Shown piece after piece: positions 39,652 through 47,652 of a DNA stretch of 64,000 nt. Source of the stretch: Streptomyces sp. 11x1 (GTDB taxonomy: Bacteria > Actinomycetota > Actinomycetes > Streptomycetales > Streptomycetaceae). Numbering within the stretch: position 1 is the stretch's first letter; the number at the start of each line of letters is the position of its first letter. The position numbers and the translations under genes were made by a program. Location of the stretch: assembly GCF_032598905.1 (NCBI RefSeq), contig NZ_CP122458.1, forward strand, positions 3,596,001 through 3,660,000, read 5' to 3'. Under the pieces are notes generated by a model. It had not been told where the DNA came from and did not search any database. It saw only the letters and a program-made list of their open reading frames with translations.

Positions 39652-39680
39652 TCGCCCCCGCCGCCCCTACCCGTCCCATC
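39652..39680 (+). repeat. 29-bp intergenic repeat module A, second copy
   Basis: Identical to 16091-16119. It is followed by a GGGGGCTACGCGCCCCC hairpin-like palindrome (39691-39706) and two GGGGCGCGGGGAACTGCGC copies. Confidence 0.85.
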
Positions 39681-39750
39681 TCCACCCAGGGGGCTACGCG
39701 CCCCCTTCGGCCCCCGCGTCAGAGATTCGGGGCTCCGCCCCGGACCCCGT

Positions 39751-39772
39751 TCGCGCAGTTCCCCGCGCCCCT
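39751..39772 (-). repeat. Intergenic GGGGCGCGGGGAACTGCGCGA repeat, tandem copy 1
   Basis: Minus-strand consensus copy, with a second copy 3 bp further on. Confidence 0.85.
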
Positions 39773-39775
39773 TAT

Positions 39776-39798
39776 GCGCGCAGTTCCCCGCGTCCCCT
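39776..39798 (-). repeat. Intergenic GGGGCGCGGGGAACTGCGCG-type repeat, tandem copy 2
   Basis: Differs from copy 1 by a single base in the core. It runs into the stop codon of the LOG gene. Confidence 0.8.
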
Positions 39799-40558
39799 AG
39801 GGGTGTCCCGCCTCCTTCGAGACCAGGGCCACCGCCTCGTCCACGTCGTCCGTCACGTGGAAGAGGGTCAGGTCCTTTGCCGCTGCCTTGCCCTGGGCGA
39901 TGAGGGTGTTGGTCAGCCAGTCGACCAGGCCGCTCCAGTAGGACTCGCCGAAGAGGACGATGGGGAAGCGGGTGACCTTCTGGGTCTGGACGAGGGTGAG
40001 GGCCTCGAAGAGTTCGTCGAGGGTGCCGAGGCCACCGGGGAGGACCACGAAGCCCTGGGCGTACTTGACGAACATCATCTTCCGGACGAAGAAGTAGCGG
40101 AAGTTGAGGCCGATGTCGACGTAGGGGTTGAGGCCCTGTTCGAAGGGGAGCTCGATGCCGAGGCCGACGGAGGTGCCGCCCGCTTCGAGGGCGCCCTTGT
40201 TGGCCGCCTCCATCGCGCCCGGGCCGCCGCCGGTGATGACGGCGAAGCCTGCCTCCACCAGGCCCCGGCCGAGCCGGACGCCCGCCTCGTACTCCGGGGA
40301 GTCGGCGGGCGTGCGGGCGGAGCCGAAGACGCTGATCGCGGGCGGGAGTTCGGCGAGCGTGCCGAAGCCCTCGATGAACTCGGACTGGATGCGCAGGACC
40401 CGCCAGGGGTCGGTGTGGACCCAGTCTGAGGGGCCGCCCGCGTCCAGCAGCCGCTGGTCCGTCGTGCTCGCCTGAACCTGGCCTCGCCTGCGCAGCACCG
40501 GTCCCAGCCGCTGCTCCTCGGGTGGCTGCTTCTTGCCCTCGGGGTTGCCGGTCGCCAT
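39797..40558 (-). CDS. LOG-family (TIGR00730 Rossmann fold) protein
   Basis: A 253-aa protein with both hallmark motifs of the LOG/'lysine decarboxylase-like' family: VITGGGPGAMEAANKGA and VVLPGGLGTLDELFEALT (PGGxGTxxE). Known members are cytokinin riboside 5'-monophosphate phosphoribohydrolases or related nucleotide 5'-monophosphate nucleosidases. A basic, disordered N-terminus of ~45 residues precedes the fold. SD GGAGGGAG before the ATG. The neighbour dapE and the LOG gene are also close together in M. tuberculosis (Rv1202c, Rv1205, from memory). Confidence 0.9.
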   Translation of the reverse strand: MATGNPEGKKQPPEEQRLGPVLRRRGQVQASTTDQRLLDAGGPSDWVHTDPWRVLRIQSEFIEGFGTLAELPPAISVFGSARTPADSPEYEAGVRLGRGLVEAGFAVITGGGPGAMEAANKGALEAGGTSVGLGIELPFEQGLNPYVDIGLNFRYFFVRKMMFVKYAQGFVVLPGGLGTLDELFEALTLVQTQKVTRFPIVLFGESYWSGLVDWLTNTLIAQGKAAAKDLTLFHVTDDVDEAVALVSKEAGHP

Positions 40559-40664
40559 GTCCGCTCCCTCCGCCGTGCTGGTGGTTCACCTCAGCGTAGA
40601 TCCATACGGGTTACGGACGGGGGACGTCAGCGTGTCCGCCACGCGATCCGCCGCACTGGACAGG

Positions 40665-41744
40665 TCACGCCGTCAGCCAGGACCTCAGGCGCTCCTCGCC
40701 GGTCAGGATCTTCGCCGTCTCGACGCGCTCGTCCCGCCGGTGCGCCAAGTGGGGGTTGCCGGGGCCGTAGTTGACGGCCGGGACGCCGAGGGCGCTGAAG
40801 CGGGAGACGTCGGTCCAGCCGTACTTGGGCTGGGCCGTGCCGCCGACGGCCTCGATGAACGCCGCGGCCGCCGGGTGGGACAGGCCGGGCAGCGCGCCGG
40901 GGCTGTGGTCGTCGACGGTGAACTCCTCGACCCCGCAGTCGGCGAAGACCTCGCGGACGTGGGCGATGGCCTCCTCCTCCGTACGGTCCGGCGCGTAGCG
41001 GAAGTTGACCGTGACCACGCAGGCGTCGGGGATGACGTTGCCGGCGACGCCGCCGGAGATGCCGACCGCGTTGAGGCCCTCGCGGTACTCCAGGCCGTCG
41101 ATCACCGGGTAGCGGGGCTCGTACGACGCCAGCCTTGCCAGGATCGGGGCGGCGGCGTGGATGGCGTTGGAGCCCATCCAGCCGCGGGCGGAGTGGGCCC
41201 GCTCGCCCTTGGTCGTCAGCAGGACCCGCAGGGTGCCCTGGCAGCCGCCCTCGACCTCGCCGTCGGTGGGCTCCAGGAGGACCGCGAAATCCCCCGCCAG
41301 CCATTCGGGGTGGGCCTCGGAGACGTGCTTCAGGCCGTTGAGGTCCGCGGCGACCTCCTCGTTGTCGTAGAAGACGAACGTCAGGTCGCGGTTGGGCGCC
41401 GGGACCGTGGCCGCGATGCGCAGCTGGACCGCGACGCCGGACTTCATGTCGCAGGTGCCGCAGCCCCACAGGACGCCGTCCTCGTCGAGGCGGGAGGGGA
41501 CGTTGTCCGCGATGGGCACGGTGTCGATGTGGCCGGCCAGGATCACGCGCTCGGCGCGGCCCAGGTTCGTACGGGCGACGACGTTGTTGCCGTACCGGTC
41601 GACCGTGAGGTGCGGCAGGGCGCGCAGGGCGGTCTCGATCGCGTCCGCGAGGGGCTTCTCGGTGCCGCTCTCGGAGGGGAAGTCGACGAGCTGCGCGGTC
41701 AGCCGCGCGGCGTCCAGCGTGAGGTCAATCGGGGTCTCGGCCAT
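40665..41744 (-). CDS. dapE: Succinyl-diaminopimelate desuccinylase (DapE)
   Basis: A 359-aa M20-family di-zinc hydrolase removing succinate from N-succinyl-LL-diaminopimelate in lysine/peptidoglycan precursor synthesis. Metal ligands: LAGHIDTVP (His ~71), GCGTCDMKSG (Asp), FVFYDNEEV (Glu pair), LLEPTDGEVEGG (Glu) and the late His in GPGNPHLAHRRDE. Dimerisation lid in the middle third (RAHSARGWMGSNAIHAAAPIL). ATG 41744 has no ribosome-binding site; TAGGGT ends 7 nt upstream. DapC, the preceding enzyme of the pathway, is encoded 3 kb away. Confidence 0.95.
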   Translation of the reverse strand: MAETPIDLTLDAARLTAQLVDFPSESGTEKPLADAIETALRALPHLTVDRYGNNVVARTNLGRAERVILAGHIDTVPIADNVPSRLDEDGVLWGCGTCDMKSGVAVQLRIAATVPAPNRDLTFVFYDNEEVAADLNGLKHVSEAHPEWLAGDFAVLLEPTDGEVEGGCQGTLRVLLTTKGERAHSARGWMGSNAIHAAAPILARLASYEPRYPVIDGLEYREGLNAVGISGGVAGNVIPDACVVTVNFRYAPDRTEEEAIAHVREVFADCGVEEFTVDDHSPGALPGLSHPAAAAFIEAVGGTAQPKYGWTDVSRFSALGVPAVNYGPGNPHLAHRRDERVETAKILTGEERLRSWLTA

Positions 41745-41751
41745 GTCCCCG

Positions 41752-41757
41752 ACCCTA
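41752..41757 (-). promoter_or_regulatory. -10-like TAGGGT, predicted leaderless start of dapE
   Basis: Ends 7 nt before the ATG. Confidence 0.55.
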
Positions 41758-41883
41758 ACGCGCCTCCGAATCCGGGCCGCCAGACGCATGGAGCCGGGCA
41801 GCCCGGCGCGTGGATCCAGTCACTTCCGCACCCCTGTTCACATCACTGTTCACAACTCCTGCACGAGTGCCATTACCGTCCAG

Positions 41884-41889
41884 TACCTT
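41884..41889 (+). promoter_or_regulatory. -10-like TACCTT, predicted leaderless GTG start
   Basis: Ends 7 nt before the GTG at 41897. Confidence 0.5.
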
Positions 41890-41896
41890 GGACCGC

Positions 41897-42919
41897 GTGT
41901 CGGAGCCGTACCCCTTCCCCCCAGGTCCCCGCCGTCGCGGCCGTCGCGTGCTGCAGTTCATGGCGGCCTTCGTCGTGCTCACCGCGATCGGGGCGTATCT
42001 CACCGTGCAGTATCTGACCGGGGGGAACGGGACCCCCCGGTGCGTGGTCGTGTCCGGGACGGACGACGGGGCGCGGTACGAGTTCACGCCCGAGCAGGCG
42101 GCCAACGCCGCGACGATCTCGGCGGTCGGCACCTCGCGCGAGCTGCCCGAGCGGGCCGTGACGATCGCGCTGGCGACCGCGCTGCAGGAGTCGAGCCTGC
42201 GCAACATCGCGCACGGCGACCGGGACTCGCTCGGCCTGTTCCAGCAGCGCCCGTCGCAGGGCTGGGGCACCGAGCAGCAGATCCAGGACCCGGTGTACGC
42301 GGCGGGTGAGTTCTACGAGCACCTCGTCAAGGTCGACGACTACGAGCGGCTGCCGCTGACCGTGGCCGCCCAGCGTGTGCAGCGCAGCGGCTACCCGGAG
42401 GCGTACGCCAAGCACGAGCCCGACGCCGCGCTGCTCGCCGCCGCGCTGACCGGGCGGTCGGCGGCCACGCTGACCTGTGAGGGGCGCCGGGACACGACCG
42501 GCACCGGCACCGCCTACACGGGCGGCCCGGACGCCGTGCGCAGCGCGCTCGCCCGGGACTTCGGGGACGAGTCGTTCGAGTCGGCCGCGGCGGTGGTGAG
42601 CTCCGAGGGCGGCGCCTCGGCCGGGGCGAGCGCGGCGCCGAGTCCGAGCGTCTCCCCCGCCGCCGGGACCGTGACCATCCCCCTCACGGACGCCGGGAAC
42701 GCCGGGAACGCCGGGAACACGGACCGGACCCGGCAGCGCGGCTGGGAGCTGGCGCACTGGGCCGTGGCCAACTCCTCCCGGCTCGGCGTCGAGCGCGTCT
42801 CCTACGCGGGGCGCGAGTGGGTCGCGGAGGGCCGGGCCGGGGCGTGGCGCAAAGCCCGGGGCGCGGCGGGCGGCACGGTGGGCTCCCCCACCGAGGTCCG
42901 AATCGTCACTGGACAGTAG
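41897..42919 (+). CDS. Membrane-anchored lysozyme/transglycosylase-like protein
   Basis: A 340-aa protein. A basic N-terminus (PGPRRRGRRVLQ) is followed by one TM helix (FMAAFVVLTAIGAYLTVQYL, ~17-38). The outer domain contains AVTIALATALQESSLRNIAHGDRDSLGLFQQRPSQGWG, with the Glu-Ser and GLFQ pattern of SLT/lysozyme-like folds, so cell-wall glycan binding or cleavage is likely. Pairs of Cys (RCVV, LTCEGR) may form a disulfide. A Ser/Ala/Pro-rich linker (~235-285) with AGNAGNAGN precedes a C-terminal segment. GTG 41897 lacks a Shine-Dalgarno; it is probably leaderless. Such proteins are sometimes mislabelled as heavy-metal transporters. Confidence 0.8.
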   Translation: MSEPYPFPPGPRRRGRRVLQFMAAFVVLTAIGAYLTVQYLTGGNGTPRCVVVSGTDDGARYEFTPEQAANAATISAVGTSRELPERAVTIALATALQESSLRNIAHGDRDSLGLFQQRPSQGWGTEQQIQDPVYAAGEFYEHLVKVDDYERLPLTVAAQRVQRSGYPEAYAKHEPDAALLAAALTGRSAATLTCEGRRDTTGTGTAYTGGPDAVRSALARDFGDESFESAAAVVSSEGGASAGASAAPSPSVSPAAGTVTIPLTDAGNAGNAGNTDRTRQRGWELAHWAVANSSRLGVERVSYAGREWVAEGRAGAWRKARGAAGGTVGSPTEVRIVTGQ

Positions 42920-43231
42920 GCCGCACGGCTCACCCGTGCGGGGTAGGCGCGGCGCGTCGGGTGGACGGGGTGCGCGGGTTTTCTCCCGCTCACCCCTGGC
43001 GCGCGGAATGCGTTGGGAACACAGGGCCGTAAGGATTCAGCAGACGGCCGACGCAGGTGGCGTTTGTCCGACTGGATCCACATTTGATCATGCGACGCAT
43101 TGCCATTTCTTTACGTCGGGGCGCCGCAACCTTCGGGGACTTCGAGCGGTAGTCACTGCGTCCGAGCCCGGAACCGTCAACTCCCGGGCGCGGTCGGACA
43201 CTTCAACGTTCTCTTCCGTCAAAGGAGCACC
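42920..43231 (+). other. 312-bp intergenic region upstream of the secreted protein
   Basis: A stretch of lower GC at 43075-43120 (TTTGATCATGCGACGCATTGCCATTTCTTTACG) is the likely promoter area for the downstream gene. No gene is supported. Confidence 0.45.
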
Positions 43232-43645
43232 ATGTCCCTCCCCCTGACCCGCCGGATCGCCCGTGCCGCGCTGCTGACCGCAGCGGGAGCGGCCTCCGTG
43301 GTCGGTGCGGCCGGCTCCGCGAGCGCGGCGCCCGAACTCCCGGCCACCCCGAACCTCGGCGGCCTGTCCGCCGTGGACGGGGCGAACGCGGGTAGCACCG
43401 TGGACGGCGCGACGCAGAACGTCACCGGGGTCGCGAGCGACGCCGGCACCAAGGCGTCCAAGCAGACTCTGCCGACCGTGAGCAAGACCGGCGGGAAGAC
43501 CGTCAAGACGACCACGCCCGTCGCGCAGAAGGCCGCCGGGGAGGCCGCGGGGTCCGCCGGCACCGTACTGGGTGACACGACCAAGACGGCGACGAAGGGC
43601 GGGCTGCCGACGGGGCAGCTGCCGGCCAAGAGCCCGCTCGGCTGA
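43232..43645 (+). CDS. Small secreted protein
   Basis: A 137-aa precursor. It has a clear Sec-type signal peptide (basic LTRRIARAAL, hydrophobic LLTAAGAASVVGAAGSA, cleavage after ASA near residue 32). The mature ~105 residues are rich in Thr, Ala, Gly and Lys with no cysteine (NVTGVASDAGTKASKQTLP, GKTVKTTTPVAQKAAGEAAGSAG), probably unstructured or wall-associated. SD AAAGGAG before the ATG. Function unknown. A strong bidirectional terminator separates it from dapC. Confidence 0.8.
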   Translation: MSLPLTRRIARAALLTAAGAASVVGAAGSASAAPELPATPNLGGLSAVDGANAGSTVDGATQNVTGVASDAGTKASKQTLPTVSKTGGKTVKTTTPVAQKAAGEAAGSAGTVLGDTTKTATKGGLPTGQLPAKSPLG

Positions 43646-43673
43646 CCTGCCGTACGCTGATCTGCCGTACGTC

Positions 43674-43706
43674 GAAGGGGCCCGGGGAGTCTCCCCGGGC
43701 CCCTTC
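43674..43706. terminator. 15-bp GC-rich hairpin between convergent genes
   Basis: Arms 43674-43688 and 43692-43706 are perfectly complementary with a 3-nt loop (GTC). Shared by the secreted-protein gene and dapC. Confidence 0.9.
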
Positions 43707-43738
43707 GCACGGTGTGTCCTACGCCGGCGTGGTGCGTT

Positions 43739-44839
43739 CTACGCCTTGGTCAGGCGTTCCACCGCCGCCGCCACCCGCTCGTCCGTCGCCGTGAAGGCCA
43801 CGCGGACGTGGTGGTCGCCGGCCGGGCCGTAGAAGTCGCCGGGGGCCACGAGGATGCCGAGGTCGGCGAGGTTCGCGACCGTGGTCCAGCAGGACTCGTC
43901 CCGGGTGGCCCACAGGTAGAGGCTGGCCTCGCTGTGTTCGATGCGGAAGCCGTGGGCGACGAGGGCGTCGCGCAGGGCCGTGCGGCGGGCCGCGTAGCGG
44001 GCGCGCTGCTCCTGGACGTGGGCGTCGTCCCCGAGGGCCGCGACCGCGGCGGCCTGGGTGGGGGCCGAGGTCATCATGCCGCCGTGCTTGCGGATCTGCA
44101 GGAGCGGGCCGAGGACGTCCGGGTCACCGGCGAGGAAGGCCGCGCGGTAGCCCGCCAGGTTGGAACGCTTGGAGAGGGAGTGGACGGCGACGATGCCCTC
44201 GTACGAGCCGCCGTTGACGTCCGGGTGGAGGACGGAGACCGGGTCGGCGTCCCAGCCCAGCTCCAGGTAGCACTCGTCGGAGAAGATCAGGATGCCGTGC
44301 GAGCGGGCCCACGCCACGATCCGGGTGAGCTCGTCCTTGGCGAGGACCCTGCCCGTGGGGTTGGACGGCGAGTTCAGCCAGAGGAGCTTCAGGCCGGCCG
44401 GGTCCAGGGTCGTCGGATCGTCGTAGACCTCGTGCTCCGCGCGGGCGAGACGGGCGCCCACCTCGTACGTCGGGTAGGCCAGGCGCGGGTACGCGACCCG
44501 GTCGCCGGGGCCGAGGCCCAGTTGGGTGGGGAGCCAGGCCACCAGTTCCTTCGAGCCGACGATCGGCAGCACGTGGCGGTGGGTGACGTCGCGGGCGCCG
44601 AGACGGCGCTCCAGCCAGCCCGTGATGGCGTCACGCAGTTCGACGGTGCCCCAGACGGTGGGGTAGCCCGGCGAGTCCGCCGCGGCGACGAGTGCCTTCT
44701 GGATCAGGTCGGGGACCGGGTCGACCGGGGTGCCGACGGAGAGGTCGACGATGCCACCGGGGTGCGCGGCGGCCGTCGCCTTGTACGGCTCCAGCTTGTC
44801 CCAGGGGAAAGTGGGAAGGCGGTCGCTGACTGCGGACAC
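43739..44839 (-). CDS. dapC: Succinyldiaminopimelate transaminase (DapC-type, PLP-dependent)
   Basis: A 366-aa class I/II aminotransferase. It has an N-terminal FPWDKLEPYKATAAAHPGGIVDLSVGTPVDPVP start typical of actinobacterial DapC, the PLP-binding NSPSNPTGRV segment, and the Schiff-base lysine in VHSLSKRSNLAGYRAAF near residue 230. It converts N-succinyl-2-amino-6-ketopimelate to N-succinyl-LL-DAP, upstream of DapE. GTG at 44839. The ferredoxin gene lies 131 bp upstream on the same strand; the ferredoxin-aminotransferase pair also occurs in M. tuberculosis (fdxC-Rv1178, from memory). Confidence 0.9.
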   Translation of the reverse strand: MSAVSDRLPTFPWDKLEPYKATAAAHPGGIVDLSVGTPVDPVPDLIQKALVAAADSPGYPTVWGTVELRDAITGWLERRLGARDVTHRHVLPIVGSKELVAWLPTQLGLGPGDRVAYPRLAYPTYEVGARLARAEHEVYDDPTTLDPAGLKLLWLNSPSNPTGRVLAKDELTRIVAWARSHGILIFSDECYLELGWDADPVSVLHPDVNGGSYEGIVAVHSLSKRSNLAGYRAAFLAGDPDVLGPLLQIRKHGGMMTSAPTQAAAVAALGDDAHVQEQRARYAARRTALRDALVAHGFRIEHSEASLYLWATRDESCWTTVANLADLGILVAPGDFYGPAGDHHVRVAFTATDERVAAAVERLTKA

Positions 44840-44970
44840 GGGATCTGGCTCACTTTCTCGTGGCGAACGCCTCGGTCCCGTACGGCGATCATGGTGATCG
44901 GGCCGTACGGGACCGGGGCGGCGCGGATGCGGGCCGCGGGGGCGTCACCCCCGGGGCCGCGGCGTCGCTC

Positions 44971-45288
44971 TCAGGCCTGTGGCGGGAGTGCGGCGACGAA
45001 GGGGTGGTCACGCTCGATCAGACCTAGCTTGCTGGCACCACCGGGCGAGCCGAGCTCGTCGAAGAACTCGACGTTCGCCTTGTAGTAGTCCTTCCACTCC
45101 TCCGGGGTGTCGTCCTCGTAGAAGATCGCCTCGACCGGGCACACCGGCTCGCAGGCACCGCAGTCGACGCATTCATCCGGGTGGATGTAGAGGGACCGCT
45201 GCCCCTCGTAGATGCAGTCGACCGGGCACTCCTCGATGCACGCCTTGTCCTTGACGTCGACACAAGGCTGCGCGATGACGTAGGTCAC
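44971..45288 (-). CDS. fdxA: 7Fe ferredoxin (3Fe-4S/4Fe-4S)
   Basis: A 105-aa bacterial 7Fe ferredoxin. The first cluster set is C9-x7-C17-x3-C21 (PCVDVKDKACIEECPVDC), where the gap expected for a 3Fe-4S cluster is seen. The second is CVDCGACEPVCPVEA for the 4Fe-4S cluster. The acidic C-terminal extension (YEDDTPEEWKDYYKANVEFFDELG) is typical of FdxA. It is a soluble electron carrier. GTG start at 45288. Confidence 0.95.
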   Translation of the reverse strand: MTYVIAQPCVDVKDKACIEECPVDCIYEGQRSLYIHPDECVDCGACEPVCPVEAIFYEDDTPEEWKDYYKANVEFFDELGSPGGASKLGLIERDHPFVAALPPQA

Positions 45289-45428
45289 GCTGTCGTTCCT
45301 CCTCGATAGGGCGCTGGCGGGCCTCCTCAGGCTCCGCCGCCTGGCGCGCGGGAGCGCGGCGTCGTCGATGCCCGCACCTAGTATCTCCGTTCCTGGGCAT
45401 GATCCGAACAGGAGGGGTGGACAGACCT

Positions 45429-46511
45429 GTGGAAATCTCTGCCGGTGGACGGCTCGAGATCCGTGTCTCCGCTGCTGACGTGGGCAAACGCGTGTCGGTG
45501 CGGTGCGTCGACGACGCGGTCGCCGGGGCTGGGAAATTCACCGACACGGTTGGTGTTCTCACATCATGGGACGACGGCGTCCTGTTGATCACCCGCCGGA
45601 ACGGGGAACGGGTACGGATCGAGGAGTCGTCGCTGGTCGCGGGGAAGGTCGTGCCCGCCGCCCCGGCCCGTCGGCGCGGGCCCGCCGCCACGTACGAGGA
45701 GCTGGCGCGGGTCGCCGCGCGGGCCTGGCAGCCGGTCGAACGGGAGCGGCTCGGCGGCTGGGAGCTGCGGGCCGCCGCCGGCTTCACCCGGCGCGCCAAC
45801 TCGGTGCTGCCGACGGGCGACCCCGGAATGCCCCTGGACGACGCCCTGACGGCCGTACGCGGCTGGTACGCGGCCCGCGGGCTGCCCGCCTTCATACAGC
45901 TGGCCACGGGCGCCGAGGGCACGCAGGAGCTGCTGTGCGCGGAGGTGGCGGACCGCGGCTGGGTCCGTGAGGTGAGCGCCGAGCTGTGGATCGGCGCGCT
46001 CGCGCCGGTCGCGGACCGGGAGTGGGCCGGGGTCGAGCTGTCCCGCACGGCGGACGAGGCGTGGCTCGGCCGCTACCAGCGCAAGGGGCTCGGCGAGGTC
46101 GCGCTGAAGGTGCTCGGGAGCGGGCCCTCGGTGTGGTTCGCGAGCGTGCCGGGCGCCGGGGGCGCGGGGCCCGCCGCCATCGGGCGCTGCGTCGTGGACG
46201 GGCGGTGGGCCGGTTTCGCGGCCGTCGAGGTCGATCCCGCCCAGCGGCGGCGGGGGCTCGCCACGACCGTGATGGCCGCGCTGGCCCGGCGGGCGCTGGA
46301 CGAGGGCGCCTCGGCCGGGTGGCTCCAGGTGGAGACGGACAACGCGGGGGCGCGGGCGCTGTACGGGGGGATGGGGTTCGCGGCGCATCACTCGTATCAC
46401 CACTACCGGGAGCCGGAGGGGGCCGGCAGCGGCGGGGGCGGCGATTCCGGTGCAGGCTCCGGCTCCGGTGCAGGCTCCGGCTCCGGTTTCGCTCCGGGGG
46501 GATCGTCGTGA
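45429..46511 (+). CDS. GNAT-family N-acetyltransferase with N-terminal SH3-like domain
   Basis: A 360-aa protein. Residues ~1-70 form a small beta domain (MEISAGGRLEIRVSAADVGKRVSVRC, ITRRNGERVRIEESSLVAG). Residues ~225-335 are the GNAT fold with the acetyl-CoA loop VEVDPAQRRRGLATTVMAAL and the C-terminal DNAGARALYGGMGFAAHHSYHHYR. A Ser/Gly repeat tail (GAGSGSGAGSGSG) ends it. GTG 45429 is preferred (GGAGGGG ~11 nt upstream); an in-frame ATG at 45399 and GTG at 45417 are alternatives. The stop overlaps the next start (GTGA). Substrate unknown. Confidence 0.85.
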   Translation: MEISAGGRLEIRVSAADVGKRVSVRCVDDAVAGAGKFTDTVGVLTSWDDGVLLITRRNGERVRIEESSLVAGKVVPAAPARRRGPAATYEELARVAARAWQPVERERLGGWELRAAAGFTRRANSVLPTGDPGMPLDDALTAVRGWYAARGLPAFIQLATGAEGTQELLCAEVADRGWVREVSAELWIGALAPVADREWAGVELSRTADEAWLGRYQRKGLGEVALKVLGSGPSVWFASVPGAGGAGPAAIGRCVVDGRWAGFAAVEVDPAQRRRGLATTVMAALARRALDEGASAGWLQVETDNAGARALYGGMGFAAHHSYHHYREPEGAGSGGGGDSGAGSGSGAGSGSGFAPGGSS

Positions 46512-47380
46512 GCGGGCATCACCCGGCCGTGCCGGCGCCCTTTCCCCCGGAGCCGGAGCGGGCGGCCGAGGTGCGGCGGCGGTTCGCGGAGGAGGCGCGG
46601 GCCGAGCGGCCCGACCTGGCCCTGCTGTGTCTGCTGGTGGGCGCCGCGGGCGACGGGACACTCGACGACGCGGGCGTCGACGCCGCCGAGATCGAGCTCG
46701 ACCGGCTGGCCGGGCTGATGCCGTACCGGCCGGGCGCGCCGCGTGCGTGGGCGGTCGCGGCGGCCGAACTGCTCGGCGAGCAGTGTGGGTTCCGTGGTTC
46801 CGCCGGGGACTACCAGCGGCTGGAGTCCTCGCTGCTGCACCAGGTGCTCGAACGGCGACGGGGGTTGCCGATCCTGTTGTCCGTGGTGTGGATGGAGGTG
46901 GCCCGGCGGGCGGGTGCGCCCGTGTACGGGGTCGCGCTGCCGGGGCACTTCGTGGTGGGGTTCGGGCCGCAGGAGGAGCAGGTGCTCGCCGATCCGTTCG
47001 ACGGGGGGCGGGTGCTGAGCGGGAGCGACGCGGAGTTGCTGGTGGCCGGGGCGACGGGGGCTCCGCTGGACCCCGCGATGCTGAGCCCCGCCGATCCGCT
47101 GGACGTGGTGGTGCGGGTCCTCAACAACGTGCGGGCGTGGGCGGCGGCGCGGCCCGAGCGGACGGATGTGGCGTTGTGGGCGCTGGAACTGTCGTTGGCG
47201 ATGCCCTCGCATCCGGGGCGGTTGCGGTACGAGTGGGCGCGGTTGCTGGTGCAGCGTGGGGAGTTCGTGCGGGGCGCTGCCGCGTTGGAGGAGTACGCCG
47301 AGGTGGTGGCCGGGGTGGATGCCGGGGCCGCGGAGAAGATGCGGAGGCAGGCGGAGGCGGCTCGGGCTCGGTTGAACTGA
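46508..47380 (+). CDS. SirB1-family transglutaminase-like protein
   Basis: A 290-aa protein of the Transglut_core2/SirB1 family. The domain (~95-200) has RLESSLLHQVLERRRGLPILLSVVWMEVARRAG, GVALPGHFVVGFG and VLADPFDGGRVLS, matching the family's His/Asp core, but the position of the transglutaminase cysteine in this region is a serine or valine (LLSVVW), so it may be non-catalytic. The C-terminal third resembles a TPR-like helical repeat (RYEWARLLVQRGEFVRGAAALEEYAEVV). GTG overlaps the GNAT stop, so the two are co-translated. Role unknown. Confidence 0.85.
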   Translation: MSGHHPAVPAPFPPEPERAAEVRRRFAEEARAERPDLALLCLLVGAAGDGTLDDAGVDAAEIELDRLAGLMPYRPGAPRAWAVAAAELLGEQCGFRGSAGDYQRLESSLLHQVLERRRGLPILLSVVWMEVARRAGAPVYGVALPGHFVVGFGPQEEQVLADPFDGGRVLSGSDAELLVAGATGAPLDPAMLSPADPLDVVVRVLNNVRAWAAARPERTDVALWALELSLAMPSHPGRLRYEWARLLVQRGEFVRGAAALEEYAEVVAGVDAGAAEKMRRQAEAARARLN

Positions 47381-47491
47381 GAGTGCCTGTGCGGTGGTTC
47401 GAGGGTGCGTGTTCGCTGTGGGGCGCGTCTTGGGGCACCTCTTGGTCGTGGGGTGCCTCCTGCCTGGCGGGTGCGGGTTCGTCGTGGCCGA

Positions 47492-47513
47492 TCGCGCAGT
47501 TCCCCGCGCCCCT
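47492..47513 (-). repeat. Intergenic GGGGCGCGGGGAACTGCGCGA repeat copy
   Basis: A consensus copy in the 272-bp gap after the SirB1-type gene, 60 bp before the terminator hairpin. The rest of this gap (47381-47652) holds no gene. Confidence 0.85.
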
Positions 47514-47573
47514 GGCGGTGGCTGCCCCGGGCTCGGTCACTGGCACAGCCATCCGCCCCACCCGCAAGCCGTG

Positions 47574-47611
47574 ACGAGGGGGCACCCGGGATGTCCCGGG
47601 TGCCCCCTCGT
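47574..47611. terminator. Perfect 18-bp hairpin between convergent genes
   Basis: Arms 47574-47591 and 47594-47611 are fully complementary with a 2-nt loop; it lies 42 bp from the stop of the minus-strand gene. Confidence 0.9.
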
Positions 47612-47652
47612 CGTGCCGGGCGATGCGCTCACCGGCCCCCGGCCGGGTGCCG

